From assembly GCA_023407175.1 (NCBI GenBank), contig JAEYMU010000053.1, forward strand, positions 682,001 through 746,000: a stretch of 64,000 nt of DNA. Direction: 5' to 3'. The position numbers were made by a program, and so were the translations under genes. Shown piece after piece: positions 1 to 9,694 of this stretch. Origin of the DNA: Bacillota bacterium. Its GTDB lineage: Bacteria; Bacillota_A; Clostridia; Lachnospirales; Lachnospiraceae. How positions within the stretch are numbered: the stretch's first letter is position 1; every line of letters starts with the position of its first letter. Below the pieces are notes generated by a model that searched no databases, was not told the DNA's origin, and worked only from the letters and a program-made list of their open reading frames with translations.

Positions 1-788
1 TTTAACGCTTCCTCCTGCTGTGCTCTATCGGTATTCTTCTTGTTTCTGGCCTGTCCGGTTTTTTTATTCTCGTTCTTCTCTTCCTCTTTCTTCCGGGCTA
101 CCGGTACCGGCTCCTTAATCTGGATATCCGACACGACCTCCCCGTCATGCAGGCGAAGCCGTCTTGTTGCATAGGGCTCCACCTCCTCATAATTATGGGT
201 AACTACAATCACCAGCTTATCCTTTGACAGCTCCCCGAACAGCTCCATGATCTGACTACCGGTCTCACTGTCCAGATTGCCGGTAGGCTCGTCTGCAACA
301 ATAATATCCGTATCCTTGGCAAGTGCTCTCGCAATGGACAGTCTTTGCTTTTGTCCGCTGGAAAGCCTTGAGGCCCGCTGTCCCATCTGCCCCTTAAGAC
401 CAACCTTTTTTAAAAGCTCCTTTGCCCTTTTTCGTGCCTGTGTATATTCATAGCCCTGGATCAAAAGAGCACTCTCCACATTATAAAGAGAGGAATAATT
501 TTCAATCAGGTTGTAATTTTGGAATACATAGCCGATTTTATTCTTTCTGTATTCCTCCCAGTCATCATCATCAAAATGCGAGGTTGCTTCCCCCTGGATG
601 AAAAGCTCGCCTTCATCATAGGTATCCAAACCGCTAATTATATTGAGCAGAGATGATTTGCCGCTTCCACTTTCTCCGGTAATTGCAACAAATTCCCCTT
701 TATGAAATTCCAGCTTAATTCTTCTTAATGCCGGTACAACCGCGCCCGCCGAAGTATAGTACTTTGATACGCTCTCCAGTTTTATCAT
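1..788 (-). CDS. ABC transporter ATP-binding protein, probable ATPase-permease fusion (partial, 3' end outside window)
   Basis: The first 262 codons are present and the frame runs off the window start without a stop. The ATPase domain spans about residues 1-225: Walker A GESGSGKSS near residue 37, signature LSSGQKQR, Walker [13 protein letters not shown] and the switch His in VTHNYEE. A charged Lys/Glu linker follows. The protein is very close to the 757-residue protein at 3373-5646, where the same domain leads into an FtsX-like permease, so I expect a permease half beyond the window. This is the MacB-like class, usually exporting or sensing antimicrobial peptides at the membrane. The ATG at 788 is in the same place as in the paralogue. 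Third gene of a minus-strand group behind two larger paralogues. Substrate unknown. Confidence 0.85.
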   Translation of the reverse strand, partial: MIKLESVSKYYTSAGAVVPALRRIKLEFHKGEFVAITGESGSGKSSLLNIISGLDTYDEGELFIQGEATSHFDDDDWEEYRKNKIGYVFQNYNLIENYSSLYNVESALLIQGYEYTQARKRAKELLKKVGLKGQMGQRASRLSSGQKQRLSIARALAKDTDIIVADEPTGNLDSETGSQIMELFGELSKDKLVIVVTHNYEEVEPYATRRLRLHDGEVVSDIQIKEPVPVARKKEEEKNENKKTGQARNKKNTDRAQQEEAL

Positions 789-905
789 GCTTTCACCTGT
801 AACCTTTCGTTGTACACATTATTTCATAAATCCATTGCTGTTTCAACCATAGAAAATGAACATAAATTATGGATATAATTTAACACGGGCACAGGAAAGA
901 TCTCC

Positions 906-3371
906 TTATATTTGCTTTACCATCCGGGCAGGAGGAAGCTTGACCAGACTATATACCGGTATGATACCTACAATTATATTAACTGCGTACAAAAAGGCAA
1001 TTAAAAATCCTGCTGCCGTCCAGGGATATATGATATTAAGCTGCAGAGAGGGAATTCCCGCTACATATCTTATAGCACCGCTTAAAATCAGCACTACCGG
1101 CAGTACGGTACAGCTTGTGAGTATGAGAAGCTCCAGAAGAAAGGAGGCCAGTATACTTCCCCCGGTGATACCCATCAGCCGGTACACGGAGATTTCCTGC
1201 ACCCTCTTCATTGCGTTGGACTTCATCGTAAAGAACAGCATCAGCAGGGACAGGGTAAAAATCACAAAGGTTACAATCAGGCGGGCCTTCCGGTAAGTGG
1301 AATTCAATTTTTCAAACTCTGTAATTTCCTCCTGGGCTACAGCACTTACCTTCATTTCCACAAAAGCTCCATCAGAGTCTCCCTGACTTTTTGTAAAATA
1401 ATCAAGAATATCGGCGTAACTGCTTTCCCCGGCATAAATATTGAACTTTCCTACCGACAGGATTGCATCATCCAGACGGCTCCTGTAATACTTGTCATCA
1501 ACAATAAAATCCACACCAAAGTCGTCCGAATATGTTCCGGCCACCCGATACCTGTGGTTTGCTGCAAAATAATAATACTGCTCCTCCTCTATGTCATAAA
1601 ATACATCACTCATGAACTGCCCGCTGTCTTCAAATTCAGCCTGGGGTACAAGAGCCTCATCCTCGGAAAGCGTAATATCATCATATTGCTCCGGATATGC
1701 CGCCTGAAGCTGCTGCAGGGAGGCTATGGACACCGTTTTATAAAAAAGGGAAAGTCCCATATATTTATCGATATATACGGTCGGATTATCCAAAGAGCAG
1801 ATACCTACAATCGTCATAGGCTGTTCTTCACCGTTCCACGTCAGCTTAAGCTCCAGAAAATCTGAGGTATCGGGAAATAATTGCTTTAATATACTGTCAG
1901 ATCGATAAAATTTGTCAAGCAGCCACCGGTCAATTACGATTTCATTTCTCGTTGTCGGCATGCGTCCACAGATGATATCCTTTGCCTGGATATGCTCCAG
2001 CGTTACATAGGAAAAATCCGTAAAGGTATATTGCAGCTTACTGATCTGTTCAAACCCGTCATAGGAAAAGGAAAGATCTGCAGCCGGACTGATATAAATG
2101 TCCTCCGCCATATCGGTAGAGCAAAAGGACTGGTATATCCTTGACAGATTATCATAATAGCTCATATAGTCTCCCGCACCGGACATTCTTCCGCTCACCG
2201 TAATATAGTTGGAGTCCTGTGTAACGATGGACTGTTTATCGACAACTGAGGAGGTCAGGTAATCCGCCACCGCAATCACCAGCAGGGCTGACGTAATGAT
2301 GAAGGAAATCAATAAAAAAGCCTGTTTTCTGCCAAGCATTTTCACATTTTCCCGGGCAAGCCTTAACAATTCCCGGATGGACAGCTTTGCCTTTTTCTCT
2401 GCGTTCAGGCGGGAGATGGAATATTCAAAATCCTCTGCCTGCTTAAGGTCAAGGACCGGCTTAAAGTCCTCCACCATCCTTGTCTCCGAGCCGGAGGTTA
2501 AGTATACCACCTTGGCCTCGTCGGGAGTTCTTAAATAGAATTTATGATTGACATAGACCACATTCAGAGTAAGCTTATCCTTATCTCCCATATGATAAAA
2601 ATTCAGCTCCACCCCGGAGGCCTCATAGCTTTCTTTCTCAAATTCCTTCAGATACAGATTATTATCATCCTGATATTCATAGGTTTCGGCACTCTCATGC
2701 TTTATATCCTTTATAATCCGCCCATCCTGAATATAAATCATACGATCGGCAAAGAACTGTGCAATCCGTTTCTCATGGGTTACAAGAATCACAAGACAGT
2801 CCTTTGATATTTTCTTAATGATACTCATAATACGCATGGTATTAGCTTCATCCAGGTTACCCGTCGGTTCATCAGCAAAAATAACCTCCGGACTCTTTAC
2901 CAGAGCCCTTGCAATTGCAATCCGCTGCTGCTGTCCGCCGGAGAGCTGGGAGACCAGGCGCTTTTTGTACCGTTTCATCCCCACTGCCTCAAGGACATAA
3001 TCCACCCGTTCTTCCTTTTCCTTTTCACTTAACTGGTACATCTGCAGTGCAAGGCTGATATTATAGGCTACCGTCTGCTCCCATAGAAGGTATTGCTCCT
3101 GAAAGATATACGCGAATTTGGAATTACGAAGCCGTTCCATCTCCCTGGGAGAATATTTTTTTACCGTTATATCCCAGGCGGTAATACTTCCGTCATGAAA
3201 GGTATCCAGGCCTCCTATGGTATTCAATAATGTGGTCTTTCCGGAACCGCTCTCTCCCAAAATGCATACCAAACCGGTATCCTCAAATTCCAGGCTGGTA
3301 TTGTTGATTACATGAATTTCATTGGTCCTTCCCCTATGATAATACTTATTTAAGCAATTTATCCTTATCAT
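906..3371 (-). CDS. ABC transporter, fused ATP-binding and FtsX-like permease protein
   Basis: An 821-residue fusion. The N-terminal ATPase (about 1-225) has Walker [10 protein letters not shown], signature LSGGQQQR, Walker [13 protein letters not shown] and VTHEKR. A linker follows, then a first membrane segment near residue 350 ([19 protein letters not shown]), a large outside domain, and three C-terminal membrane segments: the MacB/FtsX layout with both half-proteins in one chain. Such proteins commonly export or sense antimicrobial peptides. I chose the ATG at 3371, giving [11 protein letters not shown], because it lies 1 base after the upstream stop and has a GGAG site 5 bases before it; a longer in-frame start at 3434 would overlap the upstream gene by about 60 bases. 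Diverged from its two neighbours in sequence. Confidence 0.9.
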   Translation of the reverse strand: MIRINCLNKYYHRGRTNEIHVINNTSLEFEDTGLVCILGESGSGKTTLLNTIGGLDTFHDGSITAWDITVKKYSPREMERLRNSKFAYIFQEQYLLWEQTVAYNISLALQMYQLSEKEKEERVDYVLEAVGMKRYKKRLVSQLSGGQQQRIAIARALVKSPEVIFADEPTGNLDEANTMRIMSIIKKISKDCLVILVTHEKRIAQFFADRMIYIQDGRIIKDIKHESAETYEYQDDNNLYLKEFEKESYEASGVELNFYHMGDKDKLTLNVVYVNHKFYLRTPDEAKVVYLTSGSETRMVEDFKPVLDLKQAEDFEYSISRLNAEKKAKLSIRELLRLARENVKMLGRKQAFLLISFIITSALLVIAVADYLTSSVVDKQSIVTQDSNYITVSGRMSGAGDYMSYYDNLSRIYQSFCSTDMAEDIYISPAADLSFSYDGFEQISKLQYTFTDFSYVTLEHIQAKDIICGRMPTTRNEIVIDRWLLDKFYRSDSILKQLFPDTSDFLELKLTWNGEEQPMTIVGICSLDNPTVYIDKYMGLSLFYKTVSIASLQQLQAAYPEQYDDITLSEDEALVPQAEFEDSGQFMSDVFYDIEEEQYYYFAANHRYRVAGTYSDDFGVDFIVDDKYYRSRLDDAILSVGKFNIYAGESSYADILDYFTKSQGDSDGAFVEMKVSAVAQEEITEFEKLNSTYRKARLIVTFVIFTLSLLMLFFTMKSNAMKRVQEISVYRLMGITGGSILASFLLELLILTSCTVLPVVLILSGAIRYVAGIPSLQLNIIYPWTAAGFLIAFLYAVNIIVGIIPVYSLVKLPPARMVKQI

Positions 3372-3372
3372 G

Positions 3373-5646
3373 TCAGCTCCATTTCTGCTTACGCTCCAGA
3401 TATCTGCTAAAGGACCAGACCGTGAGCGAAACAATCAAAAGGTTGAAAAGTATATAGATAAAACCGGTAGCCAAATTGTAGTACTTGACCAGATTGGCAA
3501 GATATATAAATCCCAAGCGGCCGATAATTCCTGCCACAGCCGGAACCAATATCACACTGGCTCCCGTATAGATAAGCATTTCATAATAATTCATCCTCCG
3601 GATAATTCGATGATTCATACCCAGGAACTTTAAGAGGATATAGTTTTTCCTCTGCATCTGGAATACCGATCTCATCAGGACGATTTCCAGAACCGCCGTA
3701 ACCAGCAGCACCAGCAATGCCTTTATTACAATCGCATTTCTTGCGCCAACCTTTTCTTGATCATATACAACTGAGCTGATCCGGTAGGAGCTGATTGCAA
3801 TATAGCCCATTCTGGTAAGCCGCTTCAGCACATAATCCGTATTAATGTAATCCCTGATGTAGACGCAGGCCTGCCTGCTTTTATAGGAAAACAGCTGATA
3901 AAACAGCTTCTCATTCATCTCCACAAATTTTGGAGAAAAATCATTGAAGTCTGATAAATTAACCTTCATAACAGCTTCTTCAGGATTGTCGCCGTTGCTG
4001 CTGCCATGATAATAAATATTTAGCTCTGCCTCTCCGCCTGGCGGTAAACCGTTTGCCATTATCATATTCGCAGAGGGTCTTAGCTGGACAGCCTCCGGGG
4101 TATATTCCATCTCATCGCTGATCACTGGAATAAAGGAGAACCCATCCGTATAATGTCCCTGAAACAGGTCCCAGTTCACATTCAGATAACAGGTATCCCC
4201 ATACAAATCAATTGACAGCATATTGCAGAGCTCTTCCGAAAAATACACCTGCTCCGTCTTTTTCTTAATAATTCCGACCACCTTGCAGACCGCACTGTAA
4301 TACTGGCTGCTGCCCCAGATATTTCTGCCGGTAAAGTAGCATAGCTTCTCCTTACCCAGCACCGCTTCATCCTCGGACCAGATCACGATATCATTGCGCT
4401 TTACGGGAAGTGTTCCGGCACTTAGGTCCTCCTCTGTAATACAGGTTGAGGATTTCACAAAATGGGTGGTATTTAAAAACTCTACTGTCTTGCCATCCTC
4501 ATAGGTATCCACACTATTACTTGCCGTATATTTATAATCATAGTCCGTTCCCTCTTCCAGGTAATAATTAATATCATTGGCGAAGCCGTATTGATCCGTC
4601 ATCCTGACGTATTTGATGCTATTGAACTTCTCTATATCCTCCTTCGTAATTTCTCCGCTATCCTCTTTTTTTACAACAATTCTTGTTGTATCATAGTTAC
4701 AAAAGACATTCGCATCATATTTCTTTACAAAGACATCATCCCGATTACTATAGATTTCTCCCAGGAAGATATAAGAAACTGCCGCGGTTATAAGTAAAAA
4801 TATAAAGAAGAAAAGAGCCCGCCTGGGCTGGGTCAAGATATTCATCAGAGTGAAACGCCAGGCAATTCTGCGCCCTGACCTCTTCCTTTGGTCATCCTGA
4901 TGTAAAGTATCCATTCTTTCTGTGGCTTCCGTCTGCTTTTCGGCTTCCGGCTGCCCTCCATACCCGCCCTGGCTCACCGGTTCATCTGCTGCCACTTCTC
5001 CGTCGTGCAGCCTGATTTTACGCGTTACATAGGGCTTTGCCTCCTCATAATTATGGGTTACAACAATAATCAGTCTATCCTTAGAAAGCTCCGCAAACAG
5101 CTCCATTATCTGCTTTCCAGTCTCACTGTCTAAATTGCCTGTAGGCTCATCCGCAACAATAATATCCGTATTTTTGGCAAGCGCCCTGGCGATGGAAAGC
5201 CTTTGCTTTTGTCCGCTGGACAGGCTTGAAGCTCTTTGATGAATTTTATTTCCAAGCCCTACCCGCTCAAGCAGCTGCCTTGCATGTCTTGCAGCCTCTT
5301 GATTCCCATAGCCCTGGATTAAAAGTGCGCTTTCCACATTATATAAGCTTGAGTAATTATCAATCAAATTGTAATTTTGAAATACAAACCCTATTTTATT
5401 CTTGCGATATTCCTCCCAGTCGTGCTCATCATAATAGGAGGTTTCCTGCCCTTCAACATACAGCTCCCCATCGTCGTAGGTCTCCATACCGCTTATAATA
5501 TTAAGCAGCGTGGATTTGCCGCTTCCGCTTTCTCCGGTAATTGCAACAAATTCACCGGTATGAAATTCCAGATTGATCCTTCGAAGCGCCGGTGCAACTG
5601 CATTCGCCGCATAATAATATTTTGATATATTCTCCAGTCTGATCAT
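3373..5646 (-). CDS. ABC transporter, fused ATP-binding and FtsX-like permease protein
   Basis: 757 residues, first gene of the minus-strand ABC group. ATPase domain: Walker A GESGSGKST (about 37-45), signature LSSGQKQR, Walker [14 protein letters not shown] charged Glu/Lys linker (about 225-265) leads to a membrane segment near 277-295 (LFFFIFLLITAAVSYIFLG), a large extracytoplasmic domain and three C-terminal membrane segments. The start ATG follows a GGGGTG site. The gene diverges from the PadR/DUF2812 pair across a 285-base region with palindromic operators, the usual arrangement when PadR controls an exporter. It is a near-duplicate of the partial gene at 1-788. Expected role is peptide or antibiotic efflux or detoxification; substrate unknown. 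Confidence 0.9.
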   Translation of the reverse strand: MIRLENISKYYYAANAVAPALRRINLEFHTGEFVAITGESGSGKSTLLNIISGMETYDDGELYVEGQETSYYDEHDWEEYRKNKIGFVFQNYNLIDNYSSLYNVESALLIQGYGNQEAARHARQLLERVGLGNKIHQRASSLSSGQKQRLSIARALAKNTDIIVADEPTGNLDSETGKQIMELFAELSKDRLIIVVTHNYEEAKPYVTRKIRLHDGEVAADEPVSQGGYGGQPEAEKQTEATERMDTLHQDDQRKRSGRRIAWRFTLMNILTQPRRALFFFIFLLITAAVSYIFLGEIYSNRDDVFVKKYDANVFCNYDTTRIVVKKEDSGEITKEDIEKFNSIKYVRMTDQYGFANDINYYLEEGTDYDYKYTASNSVDTYEDGKTVEFLNTTHFVKSSTCITEEDLSAGTLPVKRNDIVIWSEDEAVLGKEKLCYFTGRNIWGSSQYYSAVCKVVGIIKKKTEQVYFSEELCNMLSIDLYGDTCYLNVNWDLFQGHYTDGFSFIPVISDEMEYTPEAVQLRPSANMIMANGLPPGGEAELNIYYHGSSNGDNPEEAVMKVNLSDFNDFSPKFVEMNEKLFYQLFSYKSRQACVYIRDYINTDYVLKRLTRMGYIAISSYRISSVVYDQEKVGARNAIVIKALLVLLVTAVLEIVLMRSVFQMQRKNYILLKFLGMNHRIIRRMNYYEMLIYTGASVILVPAVAGIIGRLGFIYLANLVKYYNLATGFIYILFNLLIVSLTVWSFSRYLERKQKWS

Positions 5647-5790
5647 TTGGTCACCCCACTTCCCCTATGCTTCTCTCCATTATTCCATAATCTTCTATAT
5701 AAAATAACATACAAAACTTTACATAAATCAGGGAGATATTTTATTATTAACAGAATAATTTTAACACATAAAAATTTTTCCATATATATG

Positions 5791-5819
5791 TTGACAGACG
5801 ACATATGTCATGATACGAT
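5791..5819 (+). promoter_or_regulatory. sigma-A-type promoter of the padR-like gene
   Basis: TTGACA at 5791-5796, 17 bases, then TACGAT at 5814-5819. The spacing is ideal and the -35 is perfect. It points into the PadR-like gene at 5932. A palindrome (5800-5809) lies in the spacer, so the promoter is probably autorepressed. Confidence 0.7.
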
Positions 5820-5847
5820 ATACTAAACTTATGTCGCAGGCCGACAT
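5800..5847. promoter_or_regulatory. two PadR-like operator palindromes
   Basis: Site 1 is the perfect palindrome GACATATGTC (5800-5809), inside the promoter spacer. Site 2 is ATGTCG (5831-5836), 5 bases, CGACAT (5842-5847), just after the expected transcription start. Both contain ATGT/ACAT half-sites, the type bound by PadR-family repressors. Binding is inferred. Confidence 0.55.
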
Positions 5848-5931
5848 ATATCGCCGGTCAACATAATGTCCATCCGAACAAGGTGTCTTTTCCTTTTGCA
5901 GGATGTACCACACAGAAATGAGGGATATGAA

Positions 5932-6261
5932 TTGAAATTGGAACCGCTGACTGAGTGCTATTTCTATATCCTGCTCTGCCTGTACCGGGCACCCAATCAT
6001 GGCTATGGAATTATGCAGGAAACCGACAAGCTATCCAAGGGACGGGTCAAAATCGGTTCCGGCACCATGTACGGCGCCGTCAGCAATATGATGAAAAAGG
6101 GCTGGATTTACGAAGTACGAAGCAATAACCCCGAGGATTACCGCAAGCGCCTGTACCAGATTACCTCTGAGGGTAAAGAGGTACTGAAACAGGAACGGGC
6201 CCGAATCAAAGAGCTGGCAGACAACTCAGATAAAATTATGGAGGAGGGGATGGATTCATGA
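5932..6261 (+). CDS. PadR family transcriptional regulator
   Basis: 109 residues, the normal size for short PadR proteins. The winged-helix signature is clear: KLEPLTECYFYILLCLY, HGYGIMQE, IGSGTMYGAVSNM, then RKRLYQITSEGKEVL and a short C-terminal dimerisation helix. PadR proteins repress exporter or stress genes until a ligand binds. I chose the TTG at 5932, with AGGG about 8 bases upstream, because the conserved family sequence begins there; an in-frame ATG at 5866 would add 22 residues not typical of the family and start inside the regulatory region. It overlaps the DUF2812 gene by ATGA and faces the fused ABC genes, so it probably controls itself, DUF2812 and perhaps the ABC group. Confidence 0.9.
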   Translation: MKLEPLTECYFYILLCLYRAPNHGYGIMQETDKLSKGRVKIGSGTMYGAVSNMMKKGWIYEVRSNNPEDYRKRLYQITSEGKEVLKQERARIKELADNSDKIMEEGMDS

Positions 6262-7220
6262 GCGGCAAAATCAAAATAGTCCCCACATTATTTGCAGTCT
6301 ATGACTACGACCGGGAGGAGGACTATATCAACGCTATGTCCCTTAAGGGCTGGCAGCTTAAGAAGGGCGGTCTCTTCCATCAGACCTACGAGCGAAGCGA
6401 TCAAAGCTACCGCTACAAGCTTGATTTCAACAACAAGGTATACTTTAATGCAGCTGAAACTAACCGCTATATGGCCCTCTTTGAGGAACAGGGCTGGGAG
6501 CATATCAATTCCACCATTAACGGCTGGCATTATTTTCGTAAAAAATATGATCCTGCCGCCGGTGAAGAGGCCTATGAGCTCTATACGGATGACACCTCTC
6601 TAAGGGAGATGCATTACCGGTGGATTAAAATCTCCAGAATTATGCAGATCTTTTTATTAATTTTGATGTTTTGCTATTTGTTTTCATTTATAACCACAGA
6701 CAATAAGCTGATGCTGTTTGATTTCTTTCTTTACATTGCAGTCATTGCTCTGATAGAGCTATGCATCTGGCATATGAAAAGAAAGAACAAATACCGGCGT
6801 TCCAAAACAAGGCTGGGCCAATCGATAGGCTATCTGCTGATGGTAATACTGCTTTTAACACCCTTCCTTGCGTTCTTTTTTGCCTTCTATCAACCCTATA
6901 TCTTCAAGGTGACCGTAACGGCAAGCGAAGAAAACACTGTGTATACCAAAACCCTGTCCATCTCGAAGGATGGCTTCTATGGTATTTATGTAAAGCAGGA
7001 GGGAGACAATGGCGAGGTCATATTAACCCTGGAGAAGGATCACAGGATTGTCTTTCGCAGCGGTAGCCAACATCCCACAAGTGCATGGATTGAATTAACG
7101 GCAGGCAGCTATGAGATTGAAGCAAATTACTATCCCGATTCCCCGGACCAAATGAAAGAAGCAGAGGAGACCGACAAGGACCAGGTTTTCATCGGTATTA
7201 AGAAAAGCTTATACCGGTGA
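6258..7220 (+). CDS. DUF2812 domain-containing membrane protein
   Basis: 320 residues. The N-terminal soluble domain (about 1-110) has the DUF2812 pattern: a start like KIVPTLFAVYDYDREEDYI, then a Trp-rich stretch with MSLKGWQLKK and FEEQGWEHIN. Membrane segments lie near 128-147, 150-170 and 189-213, followed by a beta-rich extracytoplasmic domain (about 215-310). ATG overlaps the PadR stop (ATGA), so the two are translationally coupled. DUF2812 proteins are regularly paired with PadR regulators in Firmicutes; their molecular role is not established. A membrane stress sensor or accessory to the neighbouring ABC proteins is my inference only. Confidence 0.85.
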   Translation: MSGKIKIVPTLFAVYDYDREEDYINAMSLKGWQLKKGGLFHQTYERSDQSYRYKLDFNNKVYFNAAETNRYMALFEEQGWEHINSTINGWHYFRKKYDPAAGEEAYELYTDDTSLREMHYRWIKISRIMQIFLLILMFCYLFSFITTDNKLMLFDFFLYIAVIALIELCIWHMKRKNKYRRSKTRLGQSIGYLLMVILLLTPFLAFFFAFYQPYIFKVTVTASEENTVYTKTLSISKDGFYGIYVKQEGDNGEVILTLEKDHRIVFRSGSQHPTSAWIELTAGSYEIEANYYPDSPDQMKEAEETDKDQVFIGIKKSLYR

Positions 7221-7294
7221 TCCAACAGTAAATATTTTTCCTGATTATAAATTCATTAAAAATCCGGTATTTCACTTTTATAAAGAACCTTTCT

Positions 7295-7310
7295 ATGGTA
7301 TTATTACCAT
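7295..7310. promoter_or_regulatory. palindrome upstream of the ABC-2 operon
   Basis: ATGGTA, TTAT, TACCAT: six-base perfect arms in the 178-base gap before the ABC ATPase gene, overlapping a possible -10 (TATTAT, 7299-7304). It could be an operator; no regulator is identified. Confidence 0.3.
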
Positions 7311-7398
7311 GCTTCTGGCAAATATCGGTTAGAGGCAAATTACATCAATCACAATAAGAATTACAAAATAAATCAATGCTTTAAGAAAGAGGGGTAAC

Positions 7399-8334
7399 AT
7401 GTCATTAAGTGTTAATAATTTATCCAAAAGCTATGGAGACAAGGTGGTAGTAGACAATTTAAGCTTTGAAATCAATGAGCCCGGAGTTTATGCGCTTCTG
7501 GGCACGAACGGAGCCGGTAAGACTACGACGCTTCGTATTATTTTAGGAATGCTTGCCAAGAATGCCGGTGAGGTTTCCTGGAATGGAAAGCCCCTTGATC
7601 CGGTTAAAACCAACGTCGGCTATCTTGCCGAGGAACGGGGACTTTATCCGAAGTATTCCCTGCTTGACCAGCTTTTATATTTTGCAAAGCTTCGCGGAGT
7701 ATCAAAGCATAAGGCAATGGAACGAATTAAATACTGGTCTGACCGTCTGGATGTGAACGAGTATGTCTTTCCTCCCAAGGTAAAGGGAAGGAAGCCGGCA
7801 AAGGCAAGCCGCGCGGAGCAGCTGTCCAAGGGTAACCAGCAGAAAATACAGCTCATGGCCGCCCTCCTCTCCGACCCGGAATTAATTATTCTGGATGAAC
7901 CCTTAAGCGGACTTGATCCGGTTAACACCGATTTATTCAAGTCCATCATAAAAGAAGAAATTGCAAAGAATAAGTATCTGATCATGTCCAGCCACCAGAT
8001 GCCTACCATTGAGGAGTTCTGTTCCGATATTACCATCATGAACCGGGGAAAAGCCGTCCTGCAGGGTAACTTAAATGAAATCAAGAAGGGCTACGGCCGG
8101 GTTAACCTGTTTGTGAAAAGCGATATTGAAATTGCTTCCTATATTTCCTCCTACGGTTTAACAATCGCCGATAAAACGCCCAGCGAATATCATCTAAAGG
8201 TTTCCGGTGAAGCCCAGGCAATGGATTTCCTTACCCGGCTGATTGCTGATAAGGTTCCGATTGTCAAATTCGAGCTGCGCGAGCCATCACTGCATGAAAT
8301 ATTCATTGAAAAGGTGGGAGAAGCACATGAATAG
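7399..8334 (+). CDS. ABC-2 type exporter ATP-binding protein (NatA-like)
   Basis: 311 residues. Walker A is GTNGAGKTT (about 34-42), the signature is QLSKGNQQKIQ, Walker B is LIILDEPLSGLD and the switch His lies in SSHQM. A C-terminal extension of about 80 residues is typical of the NatA/CcmA-like ABC-2 subfamily. It powers export by the two NatB-like permeases encoded next. RBS AGAGGGG precedes the ATG. Its last codons overlap the following permease gene by 8 bases. Family members export sodium, lipids, antibiotics or peptides, and sequence alone does not say which. Confidence 0.92.
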   Translation: MSLSVNNLSKSYGDKVVVDNLSFEINEPGVYALLGTNGAGKTTTLRIILGMLAKNAGEVSWNGKPLDPVKTNVGYLAEERGLYPKYSLLDQLLYFAKLRGVSKHKAMERIKYWSDRLDVNEYVFPPKVKGRKPAKASRAEQLSKGNQQKIQLMAALLSDPELIILDEPLSGLDPVNTDLFKSIIKEEIAKNKYLIMSSHQMPTIEEFCSDITIMNRGKAVLQGNLNEIKKGYGRVNLFVKSDIEIASYISSYGLTIADKTPSEYHLKVSGEAQAMDFLTRLIADKVPIVKFELREPSLHEIFIEKVGEAHE

Positions 8335-9658
8335 AAGTATGATTTCGGGCTGGCGGGATGTTCTATCCTTCACCCTGATCCAGACCTTAAAAAGTAAATC
8401 CTTCATTGTCTCTTATTTGATACTCCTTATCCTGGTAACCGCCACCATTCCGGTCATTGGATATTTTAGCAAGAGCGGAGAAAAGGACCCCAATGCGGCA
8501 AGCCCGATTAAGAAGGTCTATGTAAGCAATGAAACAACCCTGCCGGATATGGATTTTTCCAAGCTTAAGGAGGAGACTCCTTTCAAGAATATCGCATTTG
8601 AAACGCTTACGGAGGATTCCAAGGCAACCTCGGACCGGATTGAAGCAGAAGAAAACACCTCGGTTTTGCTGACCATATCCGTCGCTAACGGCCAGTACTC
8701 CTTAAGCCTTGTAAAATCCAGCAAAGGTCCCGTCGGAGACAGTGACCTGACACAGCTTGGGGACGCTATTTCCAAACAATTTGAAAGCTATAAAATAAAT
8801 GCATTGGGCATCTCTGAGACGCAGCTTGCCATGCTGAATGCAACGGTTGACACCTCGGTTTCCCTGCTGGATGCCGGCGGCAATACCGTAGTAAAGGAAA
8901 CTGATTCCATCACCTTAAATGAATACTGGCTCGTCTACGGTGTCTGCTTTATTCTGTTTATGATCAACGCCATGGCCGGAGCCCAGATCGCCACCTCCAT
9001 TGTGACGGAAAAATCCACGCGTGTTATGGAATACCTGCTTACCTCTGTAAAGCCTCTGGCACTTATTATCGGTAAAATAATTGCCATGCTGACTGCGGTG
9101 CTTATGCAGATGATATCCCTCGTAATTATGGTCTTTCTGTCCAATGTGGCCACCTCTGCATTTATTTTAGGCAATGGGGACAATGTACTGTCCAAGTATC
9201 TTTCCTCCAATATTTTCGCAAACTTAAATATCGGAAACATCCTTTTATGCCTGCTGCTCATTCTGCTCGGACTGATTTTCTATGCAACCCTCGCCGGACT
9301 GGCAGGTGCCACCGTAAGTAGAATGGAGGAATTGCAGGAAGGACTCACCCTATTTACCTTCACAAATATTATAGGATTATATATTGCCATGGCTGCATCA
9401 GCTACCCTGATGGGAGACAGCAGCAACGGATTCGCCATCTTTGCTTACCTGTTTCCGATCTCCTCCCCGTTTTTACTGCCCGGAGCCATTCTGATCGGAA
9501 AAATCAGTCTTCCTCTTGCAGCAGCCTCCATTGCCCTGCTGATTGTAAGCAATCTTTTGCTGTGCCGGTTTGTCGCCAAGATTTTTGAATCACTTATCCT
9601 TCATAACGGTAATCGGATAAAAATCAAGGAACTGTTCAAATTTGCAAAAACAGTGTAA
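8327..9658 (+). CDS. ABC-2 type permease (NatB/YhaP-like)
   Basis: 443 residues. One N-terminal membrane segment (YLILLILVTATIPVIGYF) is followed by an extracytoplasmic domain of about 190 residues, then five or six membrane segments in the C-terminal half, with the family stretch EKSTRVMEYLLTSVKPLALIIGKI. The ATG at 8327 has GGTGGGAG directly upstream and overlaps the ATPase gene; an in-frame start at 8243 lies inside that gene without a matching site. It probably forms a heterodimer with the next permease. Substrate unknown. Confidence 0.9.
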   Translation: MNRSMISGWRDVLSFTLIQTLKSKSFIVSYLILLILVTATIPVIGYFSKSGEKDPNAASPIKKVYVSNETTLPDMDFSKLKEETPFKNIAFETLTEDSKATSDRIEAEENTSVLLTISVANGQYSLSLVKSSKGPVGDSDLTQLGDAISKQFESYKINALGISETQLAMLNATVDTSVSLLDAGGNTVVKETDSITLNEYWLVYGVCFILFMINAMAGAQIATSIVTEKSTRVMEYLLTSVKPLALIIGKIIAMLTAVLMQMISLVIMVFLSNVATSAFILGNGDNVLSKYLSSNIFANLNIGNILLCLLLILLGLIFYATLAGLAGATVSRMEELQEGLTLFTFTNIIGLYIAMAASATLMGDSSNGFAIFAYLFPISSPFLLPGAILIGKISLPLAAASIALLIVSNLLLCRFVAKIFESLILHNGNRIKIKELFKFAKTV

Positions 9659-9694
9659 ATAAATGCTGCATCAGGCAGCGGATTGGAGTTATTT

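Noticed and set aside
856..1296. Open frame of 146 codons on the plus strand
   Set aside because: It lies antisense inside the fused ABC gene, has no ribosome site and its composition is that of a shadow frame.
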